Below are positions 46,529-55,601 of a stretch of 64,000 nucleotides of DNA, one piece after another. A program made the position numbers and the translations under genes. Below the pieces are notes generated by a model. That model had not been told where the DNA came from. It saw only the letters and a list, made by a program, of their open reading frames with translations, and did no database searches. The DNA is taken from contig NZ_JBHUOZ010000001.1 of assembly GCF_042686025.1 (NCBI RefSeq), positions 992,001 to 1,056,000 of the forward strand. Direction: 5' to 3'. Each line of letters starts with the position of its first letter. The stretch's first letter is position 1. Source of the DNA: Terrimonas rubra (GTDB lineage: Bacteria; Bacteroidota; Bacteroidia; Chitinophagales; Chitinophagaceae).

Positions 46529-46537
46529 AAGCAAAAT

Positions 46538-46567
46538 AAAAAGCGTTTCAATATTGAAACGCTTTTT
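46538..46567. terminator. Bidirectional terminator, perfect 30-bp palindrome
   Basis: Arms of 15 bases (46538-46552 and 46553-46567) beginning AAAAAGCG and ending CGCTTTTT, with GTTTCAAT in the arm, lie between the S46 peptidase gene and a convergent gene; both directions end in a T-run. Confidence 0.85.
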
Positions 46568-46569
46568 TA

Positions 46570-47442
46570 TTAACGGTGAATTAGTATTTTATGGAGAATA
46601 AAATAGAATAAACTGATGATTAAAATGCTGATACCAATAATACGTAAGGAAACAACAGTATAATCTTTTTTTTCATCAACGACTAGGCTTGTATAAGGGA
46701 CAGTAAATTTTTTTAAGGGAATATTTTTTACAATATTCGTATCAATTGAATAAACAGAAACTCTGGTATCAAAATCTTTTAAATAAGTATAAGCTTCCAT
46801 ATTCCACTGAATACTGATTTTTTTCTGATTGTTTTTTATATAATTAAAACTATCAATGGCATATTGTGCTACGCTATATATTCTTTCAAAGGATTGTTGT
46901 AAAACCGTTTCAACTTCTTGTCTATTTTTTTCACAATAACCGGTATTAAAGAAAATGAAAATAGCCGGACTTGTCTTATTATTATAATAGCTGGATTTTA
47001 TATCAAGAGGACCTTCCTGTAATCTTTTCAATTTTTTGAGCCGATATCGGCTCAAATACCGGACATGAAAATCAAGAAAAAAATCTTTCGATTTCTCGCT
47101 CGTATTGAACATGAAATAATCATCAATAAACCTGTCATCAATTGTTTTCATCCTATCATAAGAGAGAACAACATTTGTTTCGCAGGAATAAAAATCAAAT
47201 GGTGCAATTGGAATTTCATCCCAATAAATTTTAATAGGTATGTTGTTTCCTTTCCTGTCAATTGTAGCGGATAGAGCGGATAAAAACGTATCCATTGTTT
47301 TAGTACTCCTACTCGCTTCATCGTCATAAATGGTGTTGTTATAAATGGTTATTTTATTTTTTGTTTTGGCAAAGGGTTGAGAATATAAGTTGAATAAACC
47401 AACACCCGTGAAAAAAAATAATAACAACATAAAATGTTTCAT
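46570..47442 (-). CDS. Exported membrane-anchored protein, unknown
   Basis: The 290-residue product has a signal peptide (LLLFFFTGVGLFNLYSQ, cut near 21) and a C-terminal transmembrane helix (IIGISILIISLFYFILHKI) with a short basic tail. The domain between is rich in Tyr, Asn, Asp and Lys and is of unknown family. The DNA is more A/T-rich than in neighbouring genes (for example many AAA/ATT codons), hinting at a lineage-specific or recently acquired gene. The stop lies just after the terminator palindrome. Confidence 0.65.
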   Translation of the reverse strand: MKHFMLLLFFFTGVGLFNLYSQPFAKTKNKITIYNNTIYDDEASRSTKTMDTFLSALSATIDRKGNNIPIKIYWDEIPIAPFDFYSCETNVVLSYDRMKTIDDRFIDDYFMFNTSEKSKDFFLDFHVRYLSRYRLKKLKRLQEGPLDIKSSYYNNKTSPAIFIFFNTGYCEKNRQEVETVLQQSFERIYSVAQYAIDSFNYIKNNQKKISIQWNMEAYTYLKDFDTRVSVYSIDTNIVKNIPLKKFTVPYTSLVVDEKKDYTVVSLRIIGISILIISLFYFILHKILIHR

Positions 47443-47500
47443 GGTAAACCTGTTTAAGATGACCAGTCAGCACAAAACACAACAACCGAAAACAAAAAGA

Positions 47501-48259
47501 TTAATTTTTATGCAGGAATATTTGCAATCCCACACTGATCTGTAAACCGTGGCGGTTGCTTTTTTGCGTAGTAAGATTTCGTAAGGTTTCATCAATACTG
47601 CCATCCATATTTACATCACGCTCGGTAGTTTTTCTCACTTCATTTTTATAACGGGTGTATTTATAACCCGCCGCTATATCAAGGCCCACCTGTTTCCCCA
47701 GCATTTTAGTAATGCCGACCAGTAAACCCGCATTGATGGCAAAATCGCCGGAGGATTTTGTGTCCGTTACATCTTTATATTCTGACCCCTTGTAAAAAAA
47801 GCCATCGCCTTTGGAGGAGCCAAAGCCTAATCCCGCGGTAGCCTCGGCAAAAGGTAACCAGGTTTTTTCTGTAGTAAAATAATAACGGGAAAAAGCGTTC
47901 AGGTCAGCAAAAAAACTGCTGCTATTATCCTTACTATATATATTACCACTGTTTTGATCCTTATCATTCCTTTTTGCGGACAGGTAATTTAAACCGATAC
48001 GCCCGCCTACAGCTACCTGCGGAGTAACAAACCAGCCGAACCCCGGAGCCAGTTTAATATCAAAATTTTTGATGCTGGCCTGCGTATTAAGTATGCCGCC
48101 GACATCCACGGGCTGCCCATAATCGATGGTGCTTGAATGGAACAAAGCACTGCCAATACCGGCATTCACCAGTTTGGTACCTTTTTTAAACTGGCCGTTC
48201 AGCATAAGGGTAAAACAGCAGGCCAAAAGCAGGAAAACGGGTTTAAATATCTTATTCAT
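47501..48259 (-). CDS. Outer-membrane beta-barrel protein
   Basis: The 252-residue product has a signal peptide (LLACCFTLMLNGQ) and an OmpA-like/porin-type eight-strand pattern: alternating residues in VGGRIGLNYLSAKR, SFFADLNAFSRYYFTTEKTW, QVGLDIAAGYKYTRYKNEVR and a final LQISVGLQIFLHKN. It should be an outer-membrane protein of unknown role. It is transcribed away from the collagen-like gene. Confidence 0.8.
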   Translation of the reverse strand: MNKIFKPVFLLLACCFTLMLNGQFKKGTKLVNAGIGSALFHSSTIDYGQPVDVGGILNTQASIKNFDIKLAPGFGWFVTPQVAVGGRIGLNYLSAKRNDKDQNSGNIYSKDNSSSFFADLNAFSRYYFTTEKTWLPFAEATAGLGFGSSKGDGFFYKGSEYKDVTDTKSSGDFAINAGLLVGITKMLGKQVGLDIAAGYKYTRYKNEVRKTTERDVNMDGSIDETLRNLTTQKSNRHGLQISVGLQIFLHKN

Positions 48260-48454
48260 GCAGTTAATTTATAAACCAAACTTAATGATAAAATGGAGGA
48301 AATACTATAAAAATCAAGCTGATATATAGTGTAACCATATAATATAAATATTTTATATGCTTTGATGTAAAAAAGGTTTTTTACACTATCTTTAGGAAGC
48401 CGGTACCACAATGTACAGGTAAACCAAAATTAACTTTTGCAAAAAAACTGTATT

Positions 48455-49120
48455 ATGAGAAAGAACTGCACTTCTTTATTAGCACTATTATTTTCAGCAA
48501 TTACATTATTTTCCATAGGTTGTACCAAAGAAGGTCCTGAAGGTCCGGTGGGTGCACAAGGCCCGCAAGGTCCTCCTGGTTCAAACGGCGCCAATGGTGC
48601 AACAGGCGCTACGGGCCCGGCCGGAACAGCAAATGTTATCTATTCATCCTGGTATACAACCGTTACCGCCGATTGGGTGGCCGGTTACCAGGCGCCTAAT
48701 AATTACAATGTGGAACTGGTATACAACCGTACCGCACCGGGTGTTACCCAGGCCGTTTTAGATAATGGCGTGGTACTGGCCTATGGTAAAAACTTTACAA
48801 TTGGTCAATCAACCCTTACCACCCATGTTTCACCGTTACCTTACCAGGAAGCCTTCAACGGCCAGTTTTATGGTTATGTGACAAGCCTGGGTAAAATTAC
48901 ATTTACCTACGATCCTATCGATATCATCAGGCCAACCAGCCAGATTGCGGGCATTGCTTACCGTTATATTATTATTCCCGGTGGTGTTTCCGGTGGCCGT
49001 TATATGCGTGGTGCAACCATCGAAGGAACAACCTATTCACCGGAGGATCTGAAAAAAATGAGTTATGAGGAGGTTGTTAAATTATTAAAAATACCTGCCC
49101 AGGGCACGAATATTCAATAG
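48455..49120 (+). CDS. Collagen-like lipoprotein
   Basis: From the ATG at 48455 the 221-residue product has a lipobox ending in GCTKEG (Cys about residue 23). Twelve or so collagen-type G-x-y triplets follow at ~27-60 (GPEGPVGAQGPQGPPGSNGA), then a globular domain of ~160 residues (TANVIYSSWYTTVTADW) of unknown family. Such proteins are often surface-exposed in Bacteroidota. An upstream ATG at 48437 would not fit the signal peptide. The stop is followed by a strong terminator. Confidence 0.82.
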   Translation: MRKNCTSLLALLFSAITLFSIGCTKEGPEGPVGAQGPQGPPGSNGANGATGATGPAGTANVIYSSWYTTVTADWVAGYQAPNNYNVELVYNRTAPGVTQAVLDNGVVLAYGKNFTIGQSTLTTHVSPLPYQEAFNGQFYGYVTSLGKITFTYDPIDIIRPTSQIAGIAYRYIIIPGGVSGGRYMRGATIEGTTYSPEDLKKMSYEEVVKLLKIPAQGTNIQ

Positions 49121-49142
49121 GTAAAGAAAAAAATATTTTGCC

Positions 49143-49171
49143 AGCGGCGTTATTCAATAACGCCGCTTTTT
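49143..49171 (+). terminator. Terminator after the collagen-like gene
   Basis: Perfect 11-bp arms (agcggcgttat and ataacgccgct) with a 3-nt loop, then TTTT, 22 bp beyond the stop. Confidence 0.85.
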
Positions 49172-49210
49172 ATTTATAAAAACAAATCGGGACAGTATCT
49201 TTGACCGACT

Positions 49211-49690
49211 ATGACAATACATTTTGGCTATAATAAAAAACAGGTAATACAGGCATTGCGTTATCATTTTATCACCCGGCCCGAAATAAGGATCATGCTG
49301 ATCGTGGTGAATATTTTTTCAATAGCCTCTTTTATTTTATATATGACCAATATGGTGTCGGCCATGGCTTTTTTGGTCAGCTCGCTATTATGGGCCATTC
49401 TCATGTCCAGCTTCTGGTTTATTATGCCCAACCTGGTATATCGCCGGGCAGAGACCTTTAAACATGAGTTCACCATGGATTTTTTAAGCGACGGCTTCCG
49501 TCTGTCGCACGATAAGGGTTCCCGTTTCTGGGAGTGGAGATCCCTGGATACTTATAAGGAAAGCCCGCATTTTTTTCACCTGTATTTTGATACCCGTTCT
49601 TTTTTACTGGTTCCAAAAAGTGCCTGCGAAACTGCCGAGCAGGAAAAAGAACTGAGGACAATTTTAAATATTAATACCAAGGGAAAATAA
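49211..49690 (+). CDS. YcxB-like membrane protein
   Basis: The 159-residue product has two hydrophobic helices (about 29-47 and 49-74: MLIVVNIFSIASFILYM and SAMAFLVSSLLWAILMSSFW) and a cytoplasmic tail containing EWRSLDTYKESPHFFHLYFD, which resembles the C-terminal domain of YcxB-type proteins. Function unknown. It lies 92 bp upstream of the next gene on the same strand. Confidence 0.7.
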   Translation: MTIHFGYNKKQVIQALRYHFITRPEIRIMLIVVNIFSIASFILYMTNMVSAMAFLVSSLLWAILMSSFWFIMPNLVYRRAETFKHEFTMDFLSDGFRLSHDKGSRFWEWRSLDTYKESPHFFHLYFDTRSFLLVPKSACETAEQEKELRTILNINTKGK

Positions 49691-49782
49691 CCTGCAAAAA
49701 AACAGGCGTTTAACCATTTTGTAAACCTGTTTTCATTTCCAAACAGTTTTGTACCTTTCAAGCTGTCAAAAAAAATGAAAAC

Positions 49783-51111
49783 ATGTTAAGCAAATTATTT
49801 GGGTGGGGAAAGAAAAAAGATACTGCAGCAGAAAGCACAGAACCTGCCTATAGTTTTGGCAGATACTCCGATAATAATAAAACTATTTTACAGGTAGACC
49901 GCTGGACGGATGCCGAGAATAATTTTAAAGAAAAAAAACTATACGAAAGCATTGATGCTTTTTTTTCTTACCTGCGTGATGCCAGTATTGACAACGTTAT
50001 ATACGAACGAAATGCTAATGAAGGCCGCTTTGAATTATTTCAGGGATCCAAAAAAGTAAAAGGTTATTTTAACGATAAAAAACTGGAAGCGGAAGTTACC
50101 CTGGCCCGTATGCCACAGCCTTCGGTACCCGTAATGCGCCGCCTGCTGGAAATGAATTTTAATTTATACTACAGCCGTTTTTCTTTGGATAACGACCGCC
50201 TTTGTATGCGGTTTGACAGTACCATTGAAACAGCCAGTCCCAGTAAATTATATTATGGTTTAAAAGAACTGGCCACCCGTGCCGATAAACAGGATGACCT
50301 GCTGACACAGGATTTTTCGGTATTGGAAGTTACCGATACCGAGCATGTGGATGAGATCAGTGTGGCAGAAAAGGAGATCAAATATGAGCAGTTGCAAAAA
50401 TGGATTCAGGAAACCCTGGATACCATAGCAACGGTGGATGCCGACAAGTTTTCAGGAGGGATTGCCTATTTGTTATTGACCCTCGTATACCGCATCGATT
50501 TTTTGATATCTCCCGAAGGAAGTTTGCTCAACGACCTGGAAAAAATTTCCGGCATCTTCTTTAAAAAAGATGACCGACAGCCTGTGGAAAAAAACAGGGA
50601 TATGATAGAAGAGCTGAAAAAGATACAGGTTAAACCCAAAGAGGAAGTATTTAAAAACCTGTTCAGGTCAAAATATACTTTTGCTATTGTTGCACCGCAG
50701 CCGCATAAAACCATTGCCGACTCTATTAACGGCAGTAACCAGAACATGTATTGGTACAGGGATAATAATTACCCTTATTTTGCCAACCAGATCATAGAAT
50801 ACGGTATTTCCTTTGCGCAGTATTCGTATAGCATGCCAAAGGTCATCAGTGAATTGTTTTTACTGTTCATGCGCATCAATTACCCCGCTTATTTCAAAGC
50901 ACTGGGCTTTACAACAGTGTATTATGATGCGGACCGCAAGGTATTTAATGCCAACCTGGTAATTGAAAAAATAAAGACCATACAGGAACAATGGCGCACC
51001 CGTTATCCTAAAATGGATTTTAAAGTAAATAACCTGCGCTTTGATACCCTGTTGAATTTTAATCATAGTTTTTCAACAGAGATCGAATTTTTAAATATGG
51101 ATTCCAAATAA
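49783..51111 (+). CDS. Protein with CesT/YbjN-like domain, partner of the protease gene
   Basis: The 442-residue product has no signal peptide. The N-terminal half (~20-175) has the look of a YbjN/CesT-like chaperone fold; PVMRRLLEMNFNLYYSRFSL and KLYYGLKELATRADKQDDLL match PLYQYLLQENYKLDGLVLSC and EFKNLFTNADKYDDVL in the next gene. The second half (~200-440) contains FRSKYTFAIVAPQPHKTIAD and is not recognised. The stop is 28 bp from the next start, so it is very probably co-transcribed with the trypsin-like protease. Function unknown; a shared domain suggests physical or regulatory linkage. Confidence 0.75.
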   Translation: MLSKLFGWGKKKDTAAESTEPAYSFGRYSDNNKTILQVDRWTDAENNFKEKKLYESIDAFFSYLRDASIDNVIYERNANEGRFELFQGSKKVKGYFNDKKLEAEVTLARMPQPSVPVMRRLLEMNFNLYYSRFSLDNDRLCMRFDSTIETASPSKLYYGLKELATRADKQDDLLTQDFSVLEVTDTEHVDEISVAEKEIKYEQLQKWIQETLDTIATVDADKFSGGIAYLLLTLVYRIDFLISPEGSLLNDLEKISGIFFKKDDRQPVEKNRDMIEELKKIQVKPKEEVFKNLFRSKYTFAIVAPQPHKTIADSINGSNQNMYWYRDNNYPYFANQIIEYGISFAQYSYSMPKVISELFLLFMRINYPAYFKALGFTTVYYDADRKVFNANLVIEKIKTIQEQWRTRYPKMDFKVNNLRFDTLLNFNHSFSTEIEFLNMDSK

Positions 51112-51139
51112 ACCGGACCCCAATAGTTGTTATTATTAA

Positions 51140-52252
51140 ATGCATCACCAAATGGATTCGCAACAAATCATTGAAAAATACCAGCAGGCCATTATACAGA
51201 TAGCTACCAATAATGGTACAGGTACAGGATTTTATTTAAAAGAGTTTGATATTATTGTAACCAATGATCATGTGGTGGCGGATAACGCCGAAGTAACCAT
51301 AGCCGGAAAATTATTTGAAAAAGTTTTTTCCCGCGTATGGTATACCGACCGTAAACATGACCTTGCTTTTTTGGAAGCCCCTAAAAATATAGAACTGCCG
51401 GATGTGCGCCTGGGCGTTTATGAAAGTATGAAGGACGGTGATGCGGTACTGGCTATTGGTCACCCGTTTGGGTTGAACTATACTGCTACGCAGGGCGTGG
51501 TTTCCAAAGTAGACCGTATCAGGGACGGATTGAAGTTTATACAAATTGACGCTGCCATCAACCCCGGAAACAGCGGTGGTCCGCTGGTAAATAAATCAGG
51601 GGAAGTAATTGGTGTAAACTCTTTTATTATTAAAGGTGGCGATAACCTGGGTTTTGCTTTACCGGTATCTTACCTGCGTGAGGCATTGCAAATGTACCTG
51701 CCCAACCGCGGCCAGGCAAGTACCCGCTGTTACAGCTGCAGCTACCTGGTTACTGCTTCCAATATTGAAAGTAAAAAATATTGTCCCAGTTGCGGTACCG
51801 AAGTGAAGTTGCCGGAAATACCGGAAAAAGAAACCGAGCCGGTAGGGGCCGCTAAAACGATAGAAGATATTTTAAGGGAATTGGGTAAGGATGTAAGACT
51901 GGCAAGAGAAGGGGTTAATAACTGGTCGGTAAAAGAAGGGTCGGCTAAAATAAAGATCGCTTACAACGCCGATAATTATTTTATTGCCGGCGATGCCTAC
52001 CTGTGCCAGATGCCGGCTGATGTAACAAAGATAAAACCGCTGTACCAGTATTTATTACAGGAAAACTATAAACTGGATGGACTGGTATTGAGTTGTGTAA
52101 AGAATAATATTGTTTTATCGCGTATTATCTATGACCTGGATATGAATAAAGAAACGGGGGTGAATGAGTTTAAAAATTTATTTACCAATGCCGATAAATA
52201 TGATGATGTATTAAAACATGAATTCGGCTGCCTTGACAGGCTGGAAGAATAG
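51140..52252 (+). CDS. Cytoplasmic trypsin-like serine protease with zinc ribbon and YbjN-like tail
   Basis: The 370-residue product has a chymotrypsin/DegP-type domain at ~8-185 with catalytic H44 (TNDHVV), D74 (RKHDLAFL) and S145 (GNSGGPLVNKSGEVIGVNSF). No signal peptide is present, unusual for this family. Next comes a zinc ribbon, Cys197, Cys200, Cys215 and Cys218 (RCYSC, KKYCPSCG), then a ~130-residue C-terminal domain (~238-370) like the YbjN/CesT fold, matching the preceding gene. It lacks a PDZ domain. ATG at 51140 or 51152. The role is unknown. With the previous gene it forms a two-gene unit ending in a terminator at 52277. Confidence 0.85.
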   Translation: MHHQMDSQQIIEKYQQAIIQIATNNGTGTGFYLKEFDIIVTNDHVVADNAEVTIAGKLFEKVFSRVWYTDRKHDLAFLEAPKNIELPDVRLGVYESMKDGDAVLAIGHPFGLNYTATQGVVSKVDRIRDGLKFIQIDAAINPGNSGGPLVNKSGEVIGVNSFIIKGGDNLGFALPVSYLREALQMYLPNRGQASTRCYSCSYLVTASNIESKKYCPSCGTEVKLPEIPEKETEPVGAAKTIEDILRELGKDVRLAREGVNNWSVKEGSAKIKIAYNADNYFIAGDAYLCQMPADVTKIKPLYQYLLQENYKLDGLVLSCVKNNIVLSRIIYDLDMNKETGVNEFKNLFTNADKYDDVLKHEFGCLDRLEE

Positions 52253-52276
52253 ATTTTATTGGATTGTATAAAACAG

Positions 52277-52306
52277 GTCCTGTTAGAAACAACAGGACTT
52301 TTTTAT
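52277..52306 (+). terminator. Terminator after the protease gene, T-run overlaps next promoter
   Basis: Stem gtcctgtt (52277-52284), 6-nt loop, aacaggac (52291-52298), then TTTTTT. The T-run and the following ATTTTTG also form the recX promoter element. Confidence 0.75.
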
Positions 52307-52311
52307 TTTTG
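52304..52311 (+). promoter_or_regulatory. TATTTTTG promoter element of recX
   Basis: TAnnTTTG element, 4 bases before the ATG of recX at 52316, so the leader is nearly absent. It shares bases with the T-run of the upstream terminator. Confidence 0.45.
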
Positions 52312-52315
52312 TACC

Positions 52316-52789
52316 ATGTTTAAAAAGCAATTAACACCGGAGCAGGCTTTACAAAGGCTGAAACAGTATTGTGCTTACCAGGAGCGGTGTCATGCAGAAG
52401 TGGTAGATAAACTATACCAGCTGGGCGTATGGAAAAAAGAACATGATGCGATTATTGCTACTTTAATTGAAGAGAATTATTTGAACGAAGAGCGTTTTGC
52501 CCTTGCTTACGCCGGCGGTAAATACCGGATGAAACAATGGGGCCGCGTAAAAATAAAATACGAGCTTAAACAAAAGCAGGTCAGTAATTATAGTATTAAC
52601 AAAGCACTGAAACAGTTTGATGAAGAAGAGTACCGTCAGACATTGCAAAAACTGGCGAATGATAAATATGCATTACTCAAAGGTGAACAATACCTTGTAC
52701 GCAAAAAAAAGACAATGGATTATTTAATACAGCGGGGTTATGAAACAGACCTGATAACAGCTGCCGTGAATGATATCATAAAAAAATAA
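52316..52789 (+). CDS. recX: RecX-family regulator of RecA
   Basis: From the ATG at 52316 the product has 157 residues. It is helical with three three-helix repeats and the conserved YLNEERFALAYAGGKYRMKQ and WGRVKIKYELKQKQVS segments typical of RecX, which binds RecA filaments and limits recombination and the SOS response. No recA is adjacent. An upstream start at 52259 would cross the terminator and is rejected. A TATTTTTG promoter element ends just before it. Confidence 0.9.
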   Translation: MFKKQLTPEQALQRLKQYCAYQERCHAEVVDKLYQLGVWKKEHDAIIATLIEENYLNEERFALAYAGGKYRMKQWGRVKIKYELKQKQVSNYSINKALKQFDEEEYRQTLQKLANDKYALLKGEQYLVRKKKTMDYLIQRGYETDLITAAVNDIIKK

Positions 52790-52847
52790 GGAGCGTTTTT
52801 TTAATATTATACCTTTATCTTTAATCAGAACCCCTTAAAAAGCCTGA

Positions 52848-53957
52848 ATGAAGTATAACAATTTTTTAAACAACCGCTTAAAGATTGCCTTACCATTATG
52901 GACTGTGTTTTTCCCGATCGTTGGTATTGTTCTGTTATTATTGCCGGTTGGTACAGACAGTAATTTATATGCCGCTTTACTGGGCATAATATTAATGACC
53001 ATTGTTGTATCGGCCGTACACCATGCCGAAGTGGTGGCGCATAAAGTGGGCGAACCATTTGGTACCATTATTTTAGCCCTGGCCATTACGGTGCTGGAAG
53101 TATCGCTGATCGTATCTATCATGTTAACGGAAGGCGAAAAAGCATCTGCATTGGCAAGGGACACCGTTTTTGCGGCTATTATGTTAATCCTTACCGGGAT
53201 AATAGGCCTCTGTTTATTAGTAGGTGGTTACCGGTTTAAAGAACAGCAATTCGTAAAACAAGGAGTAAGTGCGTCTCTTGTAGCGCTTACCGCCATTGTT
53301 ATATTAACACTGGTGTTACCTAATTATACCACCAGTGAACCGGGCCCGGTTTATAATACCAGTCAGTTAATATTTGTAGCCATTATATCACTGGTATTAT
53401 ACGCCGGTTTTATTGCTGTGCAAACCGTTCGTCACCGCGATTATTTTTTGCCGGAAAAAGATGATGAGGCTTCGGGAGAAATGCATGCCGAGCCGCCGTC
53501 AAAATTAACGGCTATAACCAGTCTAATTTTTTTATTAATAGCCCTGGCCGCGGTTGTATTGTTATCAAAAAAACTGTCGCCGAATATTGAAGCCATGGTA
53601 GATGGTATTGGTGCCCCGCAAAGCCTGGTAGGTATCATCATTGCGGCAGTAATATTGTTTCCCGAAGGATTGGCCGCCATACGTGCCGCCAGGAAAAACC
53701 GTTTACAAACCAGTTTGAATTTAGCCCTGGGCTCGGCGCTGGCGAGTATTGGTCTTACGATACCGGCTGTGGCGATTGTAGCTTATTTCACCGGTTTTAC
53801 CGTAACCCTGGGTATTGATACCAAATCTATATTACTGGTCATGCTTTCACTTTTCACTATCAGTATTTCATTTGGCGCCGGCAGAACCAATATATTACAG
53901 GGTATTGTATTGCTGGTGATACTGGCTACTTACTTGTTTACCACGATCATACCATAA
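52848..53957 (+). CDS. chaA: Calcium/proton (or sodium/proton) antiporter, ChaA type
   Basis: 369 residues with about 11 transmembrane helices and the two inverted alpha-repeats of the Ca2+:cation antiporter superfamily: GEPFGTIILALAITVLEVSL and LFPEGLAAIRAARKNRLQTS, each with the acidic residue for cation exchange. It exports Ca2+ (or Na+/K+) in exchange for protons and protects against alkali and salt stress. A hydrophilic loop (YFLPEKDDEASGEMHAEPPS) splits the two halves. A terminator follows. Confidence 0.92.
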   Translation: MKYNNFLNNRLKIALPLWTVFFPIVGIVLLLLPVGTDSNLYAALLGIILMTIVVSAVHHAEVVAHKVGEPFGTIILALAITVLEVSLIVSIMLTEGEKASALARDTVFAAIMLILTGIIGLCLLVGGYRFKEQQFVKQGVSASLVALTAIVILTLVLPNYTTSEPGPVYNTSQLIFVAIISLVLYAGFIAVQTVRHRDYFLPEKDDEASGEMHAEPPSKLTAITSLIFLLIALAAVVLLSKKLSPNIEAMVDGIGAPQSLVGIIIAAVILFPEGLAAIRAARKNRLQTSLNLALGSALASIGLTIPAVAIVAYFTGFTVTLGIDTKSILLVMLSLFTISISFGAGRTNILQGIVLLVILATYLFTTIIP

Positions 53958-53976
53958 ATTAAATAGATAAAATGTA

Positions 53977-54006
53977 AAAGGGCTTACAAATTACTGTAAG
54001 CCCTTT
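53977..54006. terminator. Bidirectional terminator between chaA and the fucosidase gene
   Basis: Perfect 11-bp arms (aaagggcttac and gtaagcccttt) around an 8-nt loop between convergent genes. Confidence 0.8.
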
Positions 54007-54031
54007 ATCGTTTTAAGTTGTAATAAGGTTA

Positions 54032-55471
54032 TCACAAAACAATTTTAAATACAGCCGCCGGGGTACCACCAAAGGATTTCTGCATACCCGAACCGGTTTT
54101 AATAACCAGGGTATTACCTTTTACGCTAACCGAAGGTTTAAGCTTAGTGCCGAGCAAGCTAACAACGGGTTTTTTGCTGATGGGCAGGTTATTCAACGTT
54201 ATGGTAGCCGGTAATATACTGTTGGCATTGTCCAGTAAATAGTGTGCATAAATTACTTTTCCGTCTTTTGATTGCGTATAAAAAATATTTCCTTCCGAGT
54301 AAGGAGCGATGGGCTTGGTAGTATGGATGGCTTCCTGGTTAACACTCATCCAGTTGCCGATATCTTTTAATCTTTCATAGGCAACCGGGTCCCAGTCGCC
54401 ATCGGGACCAGGTCCGATATTTAATAAAAGGTTACCACCACGGGAAACAATTTTAATTAAGGTATGTACCAGTCTGGTGGCCGATTTGTATTCATCGTTG
54501 GGTACATAACTCCATGAGTTGCCCATGGTCATACAGGTTTCCCAGGGGTATGGCAGGGGTTTATTGGGTAACTCCTGTTCAGGGGTGGTGTAGTTTTCAA
54601 ACTCACCGGTAACGGTACGGTCAACCACTAACATACCCGGGTTATAACTGCGGGCCATGGCTGCAATTTTTGGCATATCAATATCCTGGTTAATAGTGAT
54701 GGTCTTTTGCCAGGATACCGAGGTATCAATGGTGGATAAAGGGCGAACCCAGCCGCCATCCAGCCACAAAATATCCACCTTGCCATAACCGCTCATTAAC
54801 TCTTTGATCTGGTTATAGGTGAATTGTTTGTAAGCGTTCCATCTTTCGGGGTATTTAGTAACGTCGTAATTCACATTCCTGTCCTTCGGCGGAAAATAAG
54901 GCCACCAGTAGTTTTCGTGGTTCCAGTCGGGTTTGGAGAAATAAGCCCCGATCATAAAGCCATCTTTTCGGAAAGCATTGAAGATCTCTTTCGTTACATT
55001 GCTGCGCGGGTTAGCGGAGAACGGTGTTTTTTTACTGGTAATTTTATAATCGCTTTCTTTGGTGTCGAACATGTTAAACCCGTCATGATGCTTGGTGGTA
55101 AATATCATATATTTCATACCGGCTTTATTAGCCGCAGTTACCCACTTTTCCGGGTTAAAATTTACGGGGTTAAAGGTGGTTTGTAATTGTTCATAGGCTT
55201 TTACATACTCATAATAATTTTTTGCATGAGGTCCTTTGCGTTGGGTCCAGCCTTCATCTTCCGGGCAAAGACTCCAGCTTTCTACAATACCCCATTGGCT
55301 GTAGGTACCCCAGTGCATAAACAAGCCAAACTTCAGGTCCTGCCATTCACTTATTTTTTTTATCACCATCGGATCGGTGGGGGCCACATATTTATGATGT
55401 GTTTCTGTTTCGTGTTGCGACCATACTAGGGTGCTCAGCAACAAACCAGCCATCAGCATAATACCTTTCAT
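54032..55471 (-). CDS. Alpha-L-fucosidase, GH29
   Basis: 479 residues with a signal peptide (LLLSTLVWSQ) for export. GH29 barrel: DLKFGLFMHWGTYSQWGI, FTTKHHDGFNMFDTKESDY, IGAYFSKPDWNHENYWWP, and the nucleophile Asp in VDILWLDGGWV (about D238). NLLLNIGPGPDGDW is the other signature. It removes terminal alpha-fucose from glycans. It lies just downstream of a DUF2400/GH95 gene pair on the same strand, forming a fucose-related group with a 131-bp gap, possibly one transcription unit. Confidence 0.93.
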   Translation of the reverse strand: MKGIMLMAGLLLSTLVWSQHETETHHKYVAPTDPMVIKKISEWQDLKFGLFMHWGTYSQWGIVESWSLCPEDEGWTQRKGPHAKNYYEYVKAYEQLQTTFNPVNFNPEKWVTAANKAGMKYMIFTTKHHDGFNMFDTKESDYKITSKKTPFSANPRSNVTKEIFNAFRKDGFMIGAYFSKPDWNHENYWWPYFPPKDRNVNYDVTKYPERWNAYKQFTYNQIKELMSGYGKVDILWLDGGWVRPLSTIDTSVSWQKTITINQDIDMPKIAAMARSYNPGMLVVDRTVTGEFENYTTPEQELPNKPLPYPWETCMTMGNSWSYVPNDEYKSATRLVHTLIKIVSRGGNLLLNIGPGPDGDWDPVAYERLKDIGNWMSVNQEAIHTTKPIAPYSEGNIFYTQSKDGKVIYAHYLLDNANSILPATITLNNLPISKKPVVSLLGTKLKPSVSVKGNTLVIKTGSGMQKSFGGTPAAVFKIVL

Positions 55472-55601
55472 ACAACAAATATTGAATAAGCGTGAATAAA
55501 ATTATGATCGGTGGGTATTCATCCCTCCGTTAAACCGCGGTTACAAATATAAATAAGGGGAAGCCAAAAACCACTGCTCAAGCGGCTTTCCGGCATTGTT
55601 A

